Positions 1-6,808 of a DNA stretch of 10,379 bases are shown here, piece by piece. This DNA comes from Leptospiraceae bacterium. GTDB taxonomy: Bacteria; Spirochaetota; Leptospiria; Turneriellales; Turneriellaceae. The position numbers and the translations under genes were made by a program. The number at the start of each line of letters is the position of its first letter. Position 1 is the first letter of the stretch. Where the stretch lies: positions 1-10,379 of the forward strand of contig JANWWX010000024.1 in assembly GCA_025057195.1 (NCBI GenBank). The letters run 5' to 3'. A model generated the notes under the pieces. That model was not told the origin of the DNA, did no database searches, and saw only the letters and a program-made list of their open reading frames with translations.

Positions 1-364
1 TATCGATGCCGTAGGCCTCGCCATAGCAGGCTGCAGCGCGTACAAAGGCGCCAAAAGCACAGCCGACATCCAGAAACTTAAACGGCAAATTGGGCACAAA
101 GCGGCGGATGGTGGCAAGCCGCGCGTGGTGGACAAAGTTATGGTAATGTTCTTTCTGCCTTTCGTCTTGGTAGCTATAGTGTGCCTTGCCAGTGTAATAG
201 TCCTCATCGTAAAATTGCGCTGGATTTCGGGGCAAAGGGTATTGGCAGAGTGAACCGCACTCAGCGCAGGCATAGACGGAAAAACCGTAGCGCGCGATAA
301 AATACTGGGGCGAAAGCCGGCCTTTTCGACAGACCAGGCAACGCGGGGTTTTATTTTTGCGCAT
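1..364 (-). CDS. Class I SAM methyltransferase with N-terminal zinc ribbon (partial, C-terminus outside window)
   Basis: Reading leftward from an ATG at 364, 121 codons stay open to the window edge, so only the N-terminal part is visible. It begins with a zinc-ribbon-like element: CxxC at C9/C12 and a second CxxC at C33/C36. An aromatic linker follows (FYDEDYYTG, residues 51-59), then the start of a Rossmann methyltransferase domain with motif I FLDVGCAFGAF at about 98-108. This layout is typical of methyltransferases in surface-polysaccharide and nucleotide-sugar loci, including sugar C-methyltransferases. The acceptor cannot be read from this fragment. The start overlaps the end of the preceding methyltransferase by 14 bases and has no clear SD, which suggests translational coupling in the glycan part of the operon. 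The call rests on motif I plus the paired CxxC; the substrate class is inferred from family habit and context. Confidence 0.8.
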   Translation of the reverse strand, partial: MRKNKTPRCLVCRKGRLSPQYFIARYGFSVYACAECGSLCQYPLPRNPAQFYDEDYYTGKAHYSYQDERQKEHYHNFVHHARLATIRRFVPNLPFKFLDVGCAFGAFVRAAACYGEAYGID

Positions 365-959
365 GGAACATGTGGTGTGCGACGATTTCTTCCTCACCTA
401 AAGGCTGGCGCAGGATGAAGCCATATTTTAGCGAGGCGAAAAATGGGCTGAGGAGTGCATAAGCCTCTTTTTTAGAATAAAGCTGTGCGCTACCCCCTTG
501 CAAATCCCCTTTTTCTATCTGCTTTTTCAGATGAGTGTCTTGGTCTGAGCGCAAGGTCAAAAATACACTGCCATGGGGGGTAAGCACACGCCGGATTTCT
601 GCCAAAGCCTCCGGCACCTGGCTCGGATTGAGGTAGTGCAACACACCCCAGGCCAGAACCAAAGCGAAGCAGCCGTCGGCAAAGGGTAGCTCGGGCAAAG
701 CCGCCTGCACCACTGGATAGTCAGATGGCACCAAAGCAAGGGCTTGTGCGGAAAAATCGCAGCCAATGGCAGACGTAAAACCCTGCGCCAAAAGCGGCAG
801 ATGGCGGCCTGTGCCACAGCCCAAGTCGAGTGCTGTGCCAAAAACCTTTTGTGGGCAATTTTTACGGACAAAGCGTACCACGTTCTCATCAGGAAATTGC
901 TGCAGGGCCTGTTGGCGGCCATAGTGGCTATCCCAGACCGCGCGGTTTGCTGTTGCCAT
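351..959 (-). CDS. Class I SAM-dependent methyltransferase
   Basis: This is a 202-residue protein of the Methyltransf_11/25 type. Motif I is ALDLGCGTG at 43-51. The acidic end of strand 2 is CDFS with D68. The LPFADGCFALVLAWGVLHYL stretch at 91-110 corresponds to motifs II and III, and the RVLTPHG turn (124-130) is the usual strand-5 entry. The protein has no signal peptide or membrane segment, so it should act in the cytoplasm. The ATG at 959 gives a normal N-terminus for the fold. It lies 32 bases inside the 3' end of the glycosyltransferase gene, and no strong SD precedes it. Sitting between a glycosyltransferase and a second methyltransferase, it most likely modifies a sugar or lipid-linked intermediate. 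That is inference: family members also methylate quinones, tellurite and other small molecules, and the sequence does not show the acceptor. Confidence 0.85.
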   Translation of the reverse strand: MATANRAVWDSHYGRQQALQQFPDENVVRFVRKNCPQKVFGTALDLGCGTGRHLPLLAQGFTSAIGCDFSAQALALVPSDYPVVQAALPELPFADGCFALVLAWGVLHYLNPSQVPEALAEIRRVLTPHGSVFLTLRSDQDTHLKKQIEKGDLQGGSAQLYSKKEAYALLSPFFASLKYGFILRQPLGEEEIVAHHMFHAQK

Positions 960-1716
960 TGGGGTCTTTTTGCCGCTGCAGTATGTAAAGTCGCGTGTAT
1001 TTGGTGAAGGTGGCGACGGCAGAATAATAGGTCAGGATCCAGCCAGCGCTGCCATCCAAAAAAGCCAATTCAAAAAAAAGTTTGCGCACCACTACCCACA
1101 GCGAACGGGCAAAAGCACCCACTAGCGTGGTGCGCCGGCCGCGTGCCTGGAGGGCTTTTGCCCCCAGCTCTGAATAGGTGCGGATGGTTTTGAGGTGGTC
1201 GTCCAGCGTGCGGAAAGAATAATGCAGCAGATCCCCTTTAAGCCAGCCAGTTTTTTCTTTAGGGATACGGATAATTTCGTGCACCAATTCTCCCTCCCAT
1301 GCTGCTTTGGTGCGGTCATAAAGGCGCACCCTTGCATCAGGATACCAACCAGAGTGGCGGATAAAACGGTAAAGATACCAGGTCAGCCGGTTGAAGGCAA
1401 AGCCCCACTTGTCGGTGCCGTGTGTTTTGAGTTCGAGAATCGATTGGCGGAGCTCGGCGCTGAGCCGTTCATCACAGTCGAGGTTGAGGATCCAGTCGTG
1501 GCGGGCTTTGCGCGCCGCGAAGTTTTTCTGCGCAACATAATTGTCAAACTTGCGGTAAAAAATCCTTTTTGTGTATTTTTTGGCGATTGCCACAGTGCGG
1601 TCGGTGGAATAGCTATCGACATAGACAATTTCGTCAGCCACCCCTTGCAATGATTCAAGGCAATCGGCAATGTTGTGCTCCTCGTTATAGCCTATAACGC
1701 AGGCAGAAATTTTCAT
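928..1716 (-). CDS. Family 2 glycosyltransferase, LgtF/WaaE-like
   Basis: A 262-residue GT-A glycosyltransferase. The N-terminal motif CVIGYNEE (6-13), VDSYSTDRT (33-41) and the nucleotide-sugar/metal motif NLDCDE (D80, D82, E83) are all present. The middle region WYPDARVRLYDR (124-135) and the VHE triplet (145-147) are characteristic of the LgtF/WaaE/KdtX group, which adds a glucose or similar sugar to the LPS inner core from the cytoplasmic face of the inner membrane. A hydrophobic C-terminal region (about 205-235) may associate with the membrane. I take the ATG at 1716 rather than the TTG one codon upstream; it gives a TGATG one-base overlap with the M23 gene. The following methyltransferase overlaps its 3' end by 32 bases. 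The actual sugar and acceptor are not determined. Confidence 0.88.
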   Translation of the reverse strand: MKISACVIGYNEEHNIADCLESLQGVADEIVYVDSYSTDRTVAIAKKYTKRIFYRKFDNYVAQKNFAARKARHDWILNLDCDERLSAELRQSILELKTHGTDKWGFAFNRLTWYLYRFIRHSGWYPDARVRLYDRTKAAWEGELVHEIIRIPKEKTGWLKGDLLHYSFRTLDDHLKTIRTYSELGAKALQARGRRTTLVGAFARSLWVVVRKLFFELAFLDGSAGWILTYYSAVATFTKYTRLYILQRQKDPNGNSKPRGLG

Positions 1717-2771
1717 CAAAGGCTGGTCAGGTATGGCATTGGGTTGATTGGTCGCTCGAGGATACGGACTTCGTAGTGCAGATGGGGACCGGTGGCACGC
1801 CCGGTCGCGCCGACCCTGCCGATGAGCTGCCCTTTCTTGACAAATTGCCCACAGGTGGCATGGAGGCTGCTCAAGTGGCCATAAAGGGTCTCAAAACCAT
1901 AGCGATGGGCGATCTTGAGTGAAAGGCCATAGCCCCCACTGTAGCCACAGCTGACAATGCGGCCGTCTGCTGCCGCATAAATCGGTGTCCCGATAGGGCT
2001 GGCCAAATCGACACCTGTGTGGAAATCCCGGCCATAGCCAAAAGGCGAAATGCGCCCACCAAAAAACGAGGTAAAATGGCCACCGGCCAAGGGCCAAAAG
2101 TAAGGCAGTGCCTGTTCAACCCCAATGCGTTCTTTGAGCAACTGGTGTAATATTGTGGTGGCTTGCGCGGTCTGGCGCAGCTCCAGCCGCAGTTTTCGGT
2201 AGTGGCTGACTTCGGGATAAAAATAAAAACCTTCCTCCTCGAGTTTGCCCTCCGCCATTTTGACCGTGGTCTCAAAATTCAAGAATTTGATCCGCCGGTT
2301 TGCCTGGTAGCTGAGCATGCGGGCGAGTTCCTCGCCTTCGCTATCGAGCATCGCAATCGCCATCTGCTGCAGCTCACGGGGATCGGTGAAAAGCGATTCC
2401 GCGTTTTCCGTGAGGTTGGCCTGCCGGAAAAGGCGCATGAGCTCTTTACGCAAAAGCTCTTGCTGCAGCGACATCTCGTGGTATTTGCGCAAGTAGAGTT
2501 CGCGCTCGCGCAAATATGCTCGGTCGCGGTCCTGCAAAGTGTCAGCCTCAGTTTGGATCCGGCTCTGTAGGTTGGTAGCCAGGATTGACGCCAGCACGAC
2601 AAAGACAACAGTAAAAATGGCCAGCACGATCACGTAGTTGGAAAGCTGCAGGTTGATGATCGCCTTGTCGTTGTGCGGGATGACCAAGAACGTGACGCGC
2701 TCGTTGCCCTTGTCGCGTAACTTTTTTTGCCACTGCGCGGCCTTTTGTGCGATGCGCTTTTTGATGCTCAA
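1716..2771 (-). CDS. Membrane-anchored M23 (LytM/DD-endopeptidase-type) metallopeptidase
   Basis: A 351-residue protein with a basic cytoplasmic N-terminus (about 1-45), one transmembrane helix (about 46-65), a charged heptad-rich coiled-coil region (about 69-118), a helical linker and a C-terminal M23 domain (about 225-351). The zinc and catalytic residues look intact: HxxxD at H251/D255, H299 in YGHL, and the HxH at H330/H332 in GPHLHYEV. Intact M23 domains cleave peptide cross-links in peptidoglycan; the anchor and coiled coil place this one in the periplasm facing the wall. Degenerate relatives are activators of amidases, but nothing here looks degenerate. The likely start is TTG at 2771. 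It overlaps the nuoI stop by 4 bases (TTGA) and has a GGGGAG SD 5 bases upstream. No in-frame ATG precedes the membrane segment. It is coupled to nuoI upstream and to the glycosyltransferase downstream. Confidence 0.93.
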   Translation of the reverse strand: MSIKKRIAQKAAQWQKKLRDKGNERVTFLVIPHNDKAIINLQLSNYVIVLAIFTVVFVVLASILATNLQSRIQTEADTLQDRDRAYLRERELYLRKYHEMSLQQELLRKELMRLFRQANLTENAESLFTDPRELQQMAIAMLDSEGEELARMLSYQANRRIKFLNFETTVKMAEGKLEEEGFYFYPEVSHYRKLRLELRQTAQATTILHQLLKERIGVEQALPYFWPLAGGHFTSFFGGRISPFGYGRDFHTGVDLASPIGTPIYAAADGRIVSCGYSGGYGLSLKIAHRYGFETLYGHLSSLHATCGQFVKKGQLIGRVGATGRATGPHLHYEVRILERPINPMPYLTSL

Positions 2772-3286
2772 AGGCGCTCCCCGATGATCGGCCCGCCGGT
2801 TGGCTCGAGCATCTGCTCTTTATTGAGGATCAGCGCGTCACGGCTATCCGCCGGCAGTGGCAACCCACCGTCCAGATAGATGGCACCTTTGGGGCATGCC
2901 TCTTCGCACAGCCCGCAGTAGATACAGCGCAGCAAATCGACTTGGAAAACCTTGGCGTATTTGTCTTCGGGATGCAGGTACTGGCGTTCTGGTGGCACCT
3001 CGGCCGCAACGATATGGATGGCATCGGCTGGACACACCCACTGGCAACAATAGCACGCGGTGCAGCGCTCCTGCCCTTTTTCGTTGCGCTTGAGCCGGTG
3101 TAACCCCCGGAAACGGGAGGACAGCGGCTTTTTTTGCTCGGGGTATTGCACTGTCACCATCCGGCGCAAGAAGGCCGATTTGATAAAGTGCTTCAGTGTT
3201 ACCCATAGCCCTGCTGTGATCGACATGAAATAGAACTTTTCATACCAGCGAAACGCATATTTTTTGTTGACTTGGATCGTTGCCAT
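2768..3286 (-). CDS. nuoI: NADH:quinone oxidoreductase subunit I (NuoI)
   Basis: A 172-residue 2x[4Fe-4S] subunit of the peripheral arm of complex I, which passes electrons from clusters N6a and N6b to NuoB and quinone. Both ligand sets are complete. The first is C75, C78, C81 and C85 followed by Pro; the second is C121, C124, C127 and C131 followed by Pro. The N-terminal segment (about 15-40, WYEKFYF...LWVTLKHF) is the amphipathic membrane-surface helix usual in the family. The ATG at 3286 is preferred over longer readings because [10 protein letters not shown] begins the conserved region. A GGGGGTGG stretch lies just upstream, and the start shares a base with the nuoG stop (TAATG). In most bacteria nuoH sits between nuoG and nuoI; here it does not. 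The next gene encodes an M23 peptidase rather than nuoJ. Confidence 0.95.
   Translation of the reverse strand: MATIQVNKKYAFRWYEKFYFMSITAGLWVTLKHFIKSAFLRRMVTVQYPEQKKPLSSRFRGLHRLKRNEKGQERCTACYCCQWVCPADAIHIVAAEVPPERQYLHPEDKYAKVFQVDLLRCIYCGLCEEACPKGAIYLDGGLPLPADSRDALILNKEQMLEPTGGPIIGERL
2777..2782 (-). promoter_or_regulatory. Ribosome binding site supporting the TTG start of the M23 gene
   Basis: GGGGAG on the minus strand lies 5 bases before TTG at 2771, inside the last codons of nuoI. It is the main reason to accept a TTG start overlapping the nuoI stop. Confidence 0.5.
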
Positions 3287-4824
3287 TATGCCACCCCCAC
3301 TGGCTCCAACGCCGGGATGCTCTGCCAGATTTCCCCCGACGAGCGCAAGCCTTGGACTGGCCGGAGCAAAACGGTAGTTTCTTTGAAATTGCCTTCTTTG
3401 TCGCAAAAGCGCCCCGACTTTTCGACAAAGCTCTGGATCGGGATTGCAAGCAACGCCTTATCCGCGGCACTGTCGGCATGGGTGGTCAAAAGCACGGTTT
3501 TAGGCCAGGCATTGTGCGTATCGAGCGCTTGGTAAAGCTCGGTTTGCTCCACACTTGTGGGAATTTTAAGCCCTTTGACGTGGGCATAGATTTTCCCCGT
3601 CTGGTATGCATAAGGCGGGGAGAGCTCGCCGACCACCAGGATCAGCTCGGCCTGGCCGAGTTCTTTTTCCAAAGCGGTAAAATCCGCAAAGTCGGTCGCA
3701 TTTTTCTGGCGTAGGTAGGCGGCATTGGGGCGTAGGTCTTTGCTGAGCAAGAAATCCCACTGCGCATTACCGCTATAAAAAGCCTGCGCATTGCTGCGGA
3801 AATCCCATTGCACCGTCTTTCCTGCATCGCGCAGCTTGCCTACCAGCTCTGCGAGGGCATCGACATCGGTACAGCTTTCGCTACCACCGCCCAAAACCGC
3901 AATCCGCTTCGCCTGCGCAAGGAGCTCTGCCAACTGCGCCAACGCCTCTTGGGATCGGATTTTCGTCCCGCTGCGGCGATACGCATAAAGCCGATTTTGG
4001 CTGAAATCGTGCGTCGAGAAGCGGCCATAATCGCAAATAAAATAACCGTCGCGCTCGGGATGCTGCGGTGGCATGTAGCGATAAATGGCGTTATTTTTAA
4101 GATTGGCTGTGACCCGGCATAGTGTGGCGCAGCCATGGCAGTGGCTTTCTTTGGATTCGTACCACCACACGCGCGAGCGGAAGAGCGTGCTTTCGTTGAG
4201 CAATGCCCCTACCGGGCAAATATCGGCCAAAGCACCCTGGTAGTTATGGTTGAGGTATGGCGACTTTTCTTTTTCGGTTTCGGGCGGGACATAGGCGATG
4301 ATCGTATCATTGCCGCGCGAAAGCATCTCGAGGTCGTTGACGCCGACAATTTCCCGGTCAAAGCGCACGCAGCGATAGCACAAGATGCAGCGGTTGTGGT
4401 TGATATAAAGATTGGTGCCAATCTTTTCCTGCGGTATGTTACGTTTTTCTTCTTTGTAACGGGTAGTTTCGTGGCCAAGCTTAAAAGAATAGTCCTGCAG
4501 TCGGCATTCGCCTGCCTTGTCGCAGACCGGGCAGTCGAGCGGATGGTTGATGAGCAAAAATTCCATCACTCCCTCACGCGCCTTGACAATCTTTTCGCCG
4601 AACGCGTTGATTTTCATGCCATCTTTGATGGGGGTATTGCACGCCGCCTGGAACTTGGGCACTCCCTCAATTTCGATGAGGCAGATGCGGCACATGCCGA
4701 CGACCGACAGTTTGGGATGGTAGCAAAAGTGGGGGATTTCCACCCCTTTTTCTTTTAAGGCATCGATGAGGTTTTTCTTCTCATCGACTTCGTATTCGAC
4801 CCCATCGACCCAAATCTTGGCCAT
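3286..4824 (-). CDS. nuoG: NADH:quinone oxidoreductase subunit G (NuoG), compact form
   Basis: A 512-residue iron-sulfur subunit of the complex I N/Q-module, which relays electrons from NuoE/F toward NuoI. Visible ligand sets are N1b [2Fe-2S] (C34, C45, C48, C62), N5 with its histidine ligand (H94, C98, C101, C107), N4 (C146, C149, C152, C203) and an N7-type set (C229, C232, C236, C264). About 245 residues follow, a much-reduced molybdopterin-oxidoreductase-like domain. It still ends with a NuoG-style tail ([16 protein letters not shown], 465-480). The E. coli and Thermus homologues are about 900 and 780 residues, so this one is short. I chose ATG 4824 because MAKIWVDG starts the ferredoxin fold; an in-frame ATG at 4878 would add 18 unconserved-looking residues without an SD. 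The gene heads the minus-strand operon and is divergent from the SPFH genes. Confidence 0.93.
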   Translation of the reverse strand: MAKIWVDGVEYEVDEKKNLIDALKEKGVEIPHFCYHPKLSVVGMCRICLIEIEGVPKFQAACNTPIKDGMKINAFGEKIVKAREGVMEFLLINHPLDCPVCDKAGECRLQDYSFKLGHETTRYKEEKRNIPQEKIGTNLYINHNRCILCYRCVRFDREIVGVNDLEMLSRGNDTIIAYVPPETEKEKSPYLNHNYQGALADICPVGALLNESTLFRSRVWWYESKESHCHGCATLCRVTANLKNNAIYRYMPPQHPERDGYFICDYGRFSTHDFSQNRLYAYRRSGTKIRSQEALAQLAELLAQAKRIAVLGGGSESCTDVDALAELVGKLRDAGKTVQWDFRSNAQAFYSGNAQWDFLLSKDLRPNAAYLRQKNATDFADFTALEKELGQAELILVVGELSPPYAYQTGKIYAHVKGLKIPTSVEQTELYQALDTHNAWPKTVLLTTHADSAADKALLAIPIQSFVEKSGRFCDKEGNFKETTVLLRPVQGLRSSGEIWQSIPALEPVGVA

Positions 4825-4883
4825 GGCACCAATTTTGACTGCTATTCTGTTTGACAACTGCTTATCAAGGCTATCCATGACAT
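4825..4883. promoter_or_regulatory. Divergent promoter region between nuoG and the SPFH operon
   Basis: This 59-bp spacer must hold or adjoin the start signals for both directions. On the plus strand it contains TTGACT at 4835-4840 and TTGACA at 4851-4856, two TTGAC direct repeats 16 bases apart. TTGACA is followed after 15 bases by a weak -10-like TATCCA (4872-4877), which would start transcription near 4884. Neither SPFH1 nor nuoG has a convincing SD here. The assignment comes from position and consensus matching by eye. Confidence 0.4.
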
Positions 4884-5849
4884 ATGAGTAGTATAGTTAT
4901 TCTGGCACTTTTTGTGCTTTTCCTGCGCATGTTCCGCGTGGTGCCGATGCGCGTTTTGGCGGTCAAAGAACGGCTCGGCAAGTTCAAGGGCGTACTCAAG
5001 CCAGGTTTCCACTTTCTCGTGCCGTTCATCGACCGCATCGCCTACATGCACGATTCGCGCGAGCAGGTGATCGACATCCCCAAACAGCGCTGCATCACCC
5101 GCGACAACGTGGAAGTCGATGTCGATGGCGTGGTCTATCTCAAGGTGGTCGATGCCTACAAGGCAAGCTATGGCATCAGCGATTATGTTGCGGCGGTCAT
5201 TTCGTTGGCGCAGACGACGATGCGCTCCGAAATCGGCAAGCTCAACCTAGACGACACCTTCCGCGAGCGCGAAAAGATCAACGATAAAATTGTGCAGGAA
5301 ATCGATAAGGCCTCTGAACCATGGGGCATCAAATTTATCCGCTACGAAATCCGTACCATTGAGCCTTCAGCCAACATGCTCAACACCATGGAAAAGCAGA
5401 TGGAGGCGGAGCGGCAAAAACGGGCCGAAATCACCCTGGCGCAAGGGGAAAAGCAGGCACGGATCAACGTATCTGAAGGACAAAAGCAGGCGGCGATCAA
5501 CCTCTCCGAGGGAGAAAAGCAGCGCCGCATCAACGAAGCCGAAGGCCGCAGCACTGAAATCCGGCTCATTGCCGAGGCCACTGCGCGCGGGTTGCGCCGC
5601 ATCGCGGAGGCGATCAGCAAACCAGGAGGGGCCGCTGCCGTGAAGATGCGGATTGTCGAGCAATTTCTAGAGGAATTCGGTAAAGTGCTAGCACAAGCCA
5701 AAGTGTCGGTGGTGCCTACCCGCATCGCAGAACTGCAAGCCTATTTCCAGGGATTGAGCACTTTGGTACCAACTGGGGCCACACCCCCACCAGCGGAAAA
5801 CATTAACCCACAACAGAATATACAGCAAGGTAAAGGGAGGAATAAATGA
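4884..5849 (+). CDS. SPFH/band 7 (stomatin/paraslipin-like) membrane protein 1
   Basis: A 321-residue protein with an N-terminal membrane segment (about 3-20) followed by an SPFH/PHB domain (about 20-185). Family landmarks include KERLGKFKGVLKPGFHFLVPFID (split here as KERLGKF at 28-34 and PGFHFLVPFID at 40-50), the RDNVEVDVDGVVYLKV region (73-88) and LAQTTMRS (108-115). A charged helix with 11-residue repeats (185-228) and a C-terminal helix follow, then a Pro/Gln/Asn-rich tail (295-321). The arrangement matches QmcA/paraslipin-type proteins, which form large membrane-associated oligomers and organise or restrain membrane proteases and other partners. The ATG at 4884 lacks an SD within normal distance. 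The stop overlaps the next SPFH gene by 4 bases (ATGA). No nfeD gene, a common partner, is visible nearby. Confidence 0.9.
   Translation: MSSIVILALFVLFLRMFRVVPMRVLAVKERLGKFKGVLKPGFHFLVPFIDRIAYMHDSREQVIDIPKQRCITRDNVEVDVDGVVYLKVVDAYKASYGISDYVAAVISLAQTTMRSEIGKLNLDDTFREREKINDKIVQEIDKASEPWGIKFIRYEIRTIEPSANMLNTMEKQMEAERQKRAEITLAQGEKQARINVSEGQKQAAINLSEGEKQRRINEAEGRSTEIRLIAEATARGLRRIAEAISKPGGAAAVKMRIVEQFLEEFGKVLAQAKVSVVPTRIAELQAYFQGLSTLVPTGATPPPAENINPQQNIQQGKGRNK
4890..4895 (-). promoter_or_regulatory. Candidate -10 element for the nuoG operon
   Basis: Read on the minus strand this is TATACT within AACTATACTACTC. It would place the transcript start near 4883 and give nuoG a leader of about 60 bases. 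No good -35 lies 16-18 bases upstream. The same heptamer CTATACT occurs in the gpsA promoter candidate. The site lies inside the first codons of the divergent SPFH gene. Confidence 0.3.
5436..5567 (+). repeat. 11-residue (33-bp) tandem repeats in SPFH1
   Basis: Residues 185-217 form three units, LAQGEKQARIN, VSEGQKQAAIN and LSEGEKQRRIN, with a diverged fourth unit beginning EAEGR. The period of 11 with small and charged residues in fixed places is a hendecad coiled-coil pattern. Comparable repeats are known in the helical region of paraslipin/QmcA-like SPFH proteins. Confidence 0.8.
5835..5840 (+). promoter_or_regulatory. Ribosome binding site of SPFH2
   Basis: GGGAGG lies 5 bases before ATG 5846, within the last codons of SPFH1. 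With the ATGA overlap it fixes the SPFH2 start and shows that the organism does use SD pairing. Confidence 0.8.
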
Positions 5850-6766
5850 ACCTGTTTGATATCGCCGTCTGGGTCAGTCTTTTAGCCTATTTCCTCTATA
5901 AGCTTGTGCGCTCGGTACGGATCATCCCACCGCGTGTTGCTGCGATCGTCGAACGCCTCGGCAAGTACCACAAGACGCTGCTTTCCGGCTTCCACGTGGT
6001 CATCCCCTTCATCGACAAAATCACCTTCATCCAGGACCTCAAGGAAGAGGCGATCCCCGTGCCACCACAAGATTGTTTCACGCACGACAATGTGCGCGTC
6101 GAGGTCGATGGCATCATCTACATGATGGTTACCGATCCGGTCCTGGCAAGCTACGGCGTCACCGACTACCGGCAGGCTTCGATCCAACTCGCACAGACAA
6201 CCATCCGTTCGGTGATGGGTACTCTGGACCTCGACCGCACCTTTGAAGAGCGCGAAATGATCAACCACAAGGTGGTGGGAGTGCTCGCCGAAGTCGGCCA
6301 GACCTGGGGGATCCAAGTGCTGCGTTATGAGATTAAAAACATCGTGCCGCCGGTTTCGGTGAAAAATGCGATGGAACGGCAGATGACAGCCGAACGCGAA
6401 CGGCGCGCGCTCATTGCTCGCTCCGAAGGCGAAATGCAGGCCAATATCAACAACTCTGAGGGACTCAAGGCCGAGATGATCAACAAGTCCGAAGGCGAAA
6501 AGCAACGCCGCATCAACGAAGCAGAGGGACGCGCGCGCGAAATCGAAGCACTGGCCGAGGCGACTGCCCATGCCATCGAAACCGTGGCTGAAGCAGTGCG
6601 TGCTCCGGGTGGCAGCCAGGCCATGGCGCTGCGACTCACTGAATCCTATCTAAATAAGCTTACAGGTGTGGCACGCTCCGATGCAACGGTCATCTTGCCA
6701 ACAGACTTGACACGCCTGGACGAGCAGCTGGCAGCGTTGGGTTTGCGCACCAACAAGGCTGAATAG
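5846..6766 (+). CDS. SPFH/band 7 (stomatin/paraslipin-like) membrane protein 2
   Basis: A 306-residue paralogue of the preceding gene. It has an N-terminal membrane helix (about 5-20) and an SPFH domain (about 25-190) with VERLGKYHKTLLSGFHVVIP (35-54), HDNVRVEVDGIIYMMV (80-95) and LAQTTIRSVMG (115-125). A charged helix carries three 11-residue repeats (192-224), and the C-terminal region is shorter than in SPFH1 and lacks its Pro/Gln tail. The shared landmarks and a 17-base identical stretch inside the repeats (5523-5539 and 6506-6522) point to tandem duplication followed by divergence. Such pairs may form hetero-oligomeric membrane assemblies, as HflK/HflC do; here that is inference from adjacency and translational coupling. 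The partner protease or client is unknown. A cysteine-rich lipoprotein gene follows after 42 bases. Confidence 0.9.
   Translation: MNLFDIAVWVSLLAYFLYKLVRSVRIIPPRVAAIVERLGKYHKTLLSGFHVVIPFIDKITFIQDLKEEAIPVPPQDCFTHDNVRVEVDGIIYMMVTDPVLASYGVTDYRQASIQLAQTTIRSVMGTLDLDRTFEEREMINHKVVGVLAEVGQTWGIQVLRYEIKNIVPPVSVKNAMERQMTAERERRALIARSEGEMQANINNSEGLKAEMINKSEGEKQRRINEAEGRAREIEALAEATAHAIETVAEAVRAPGGSQAMALRLTESYLNKLTGVARSDATVILPTDLTRLDEQLAALGLRTNKAE
6419..6517 (+). repeat. 11-residue (33-bp) tandem repeats in SPFH2
   Basis: Residues 192-224 read RSEGEMQANIN, NSEGLKAEMIN and KSEGEKQRRIN, followed by EAEGR. The last unit matches the corresponding unit of SPFH1 almost exactly, so the array is shared by both paralogues. 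Confidence 0.8.
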
Positions 6767-6786
6767 CCCAACATGTAACCGGTAAG

Positions 6787-6795
6787 AAAGGAGGT
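6787..6795 (+). promoter_or_regulatory. Strong Shine-Dalgarno with long spacer upstream of the lipoprotein gene
   Basis: AAAGGAGGT is the best anti-SD match in the window, but the core AGGAGG ends 14 bases before ATG 6809, longer than the usual 5-9. No ATG, GTG or TTG lies in frame closer to it. A second purine run, AGGGG, sits 1-2 bases before the ATG. Confidence 0.6.
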
Positions 6796-6808
6796 TCAAC
6801 CCAGGGGC

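Noticed and set aside
1717..1719. TTG one codon before the glycosyltransferase ATG as its start
   Set aside because: The adjacent ATG gives the same protein less one residue, is the better codon and forms the TGATG coupling with the M23 stop.
3287..3406. A 40-residue upstream extension of nuoI
   Set aside because: The extension is Arg/Gly-rich and lies over the nuoG 3' end. The conserved NuoI sequence begins at [10 protein letters not shown] with a GGGGGTGG stretch just upstream.
4135..4758. A 207-codon open frame antisense to nuoG
   Set aside because: It is the reverse complement of the conserved cluster-binding part of NuoG; the protein is low-complexity and matches no family.
4825..4878. 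Upstream in-frame ATG (4878) as the nuoG start
   Set aside because: The 18 extra residues do not fit the ferredoxin-fold N-terminus and have no SD, and this start would overlap the promoter region.
5436..5567. Regular 33-bp repeats considered as a non-coding array or CRISPR
   Set aside because: They are in frame, encode a hendecad helix known in this family, and have no spacers.
5882..6571. A 229-codon open frame antisense to SPFH2
   Set aside because: It lies fully inside a well-supported SPFH gene, has no family motif, and its repeats mirror the 11-residue arrays on the coding strand.
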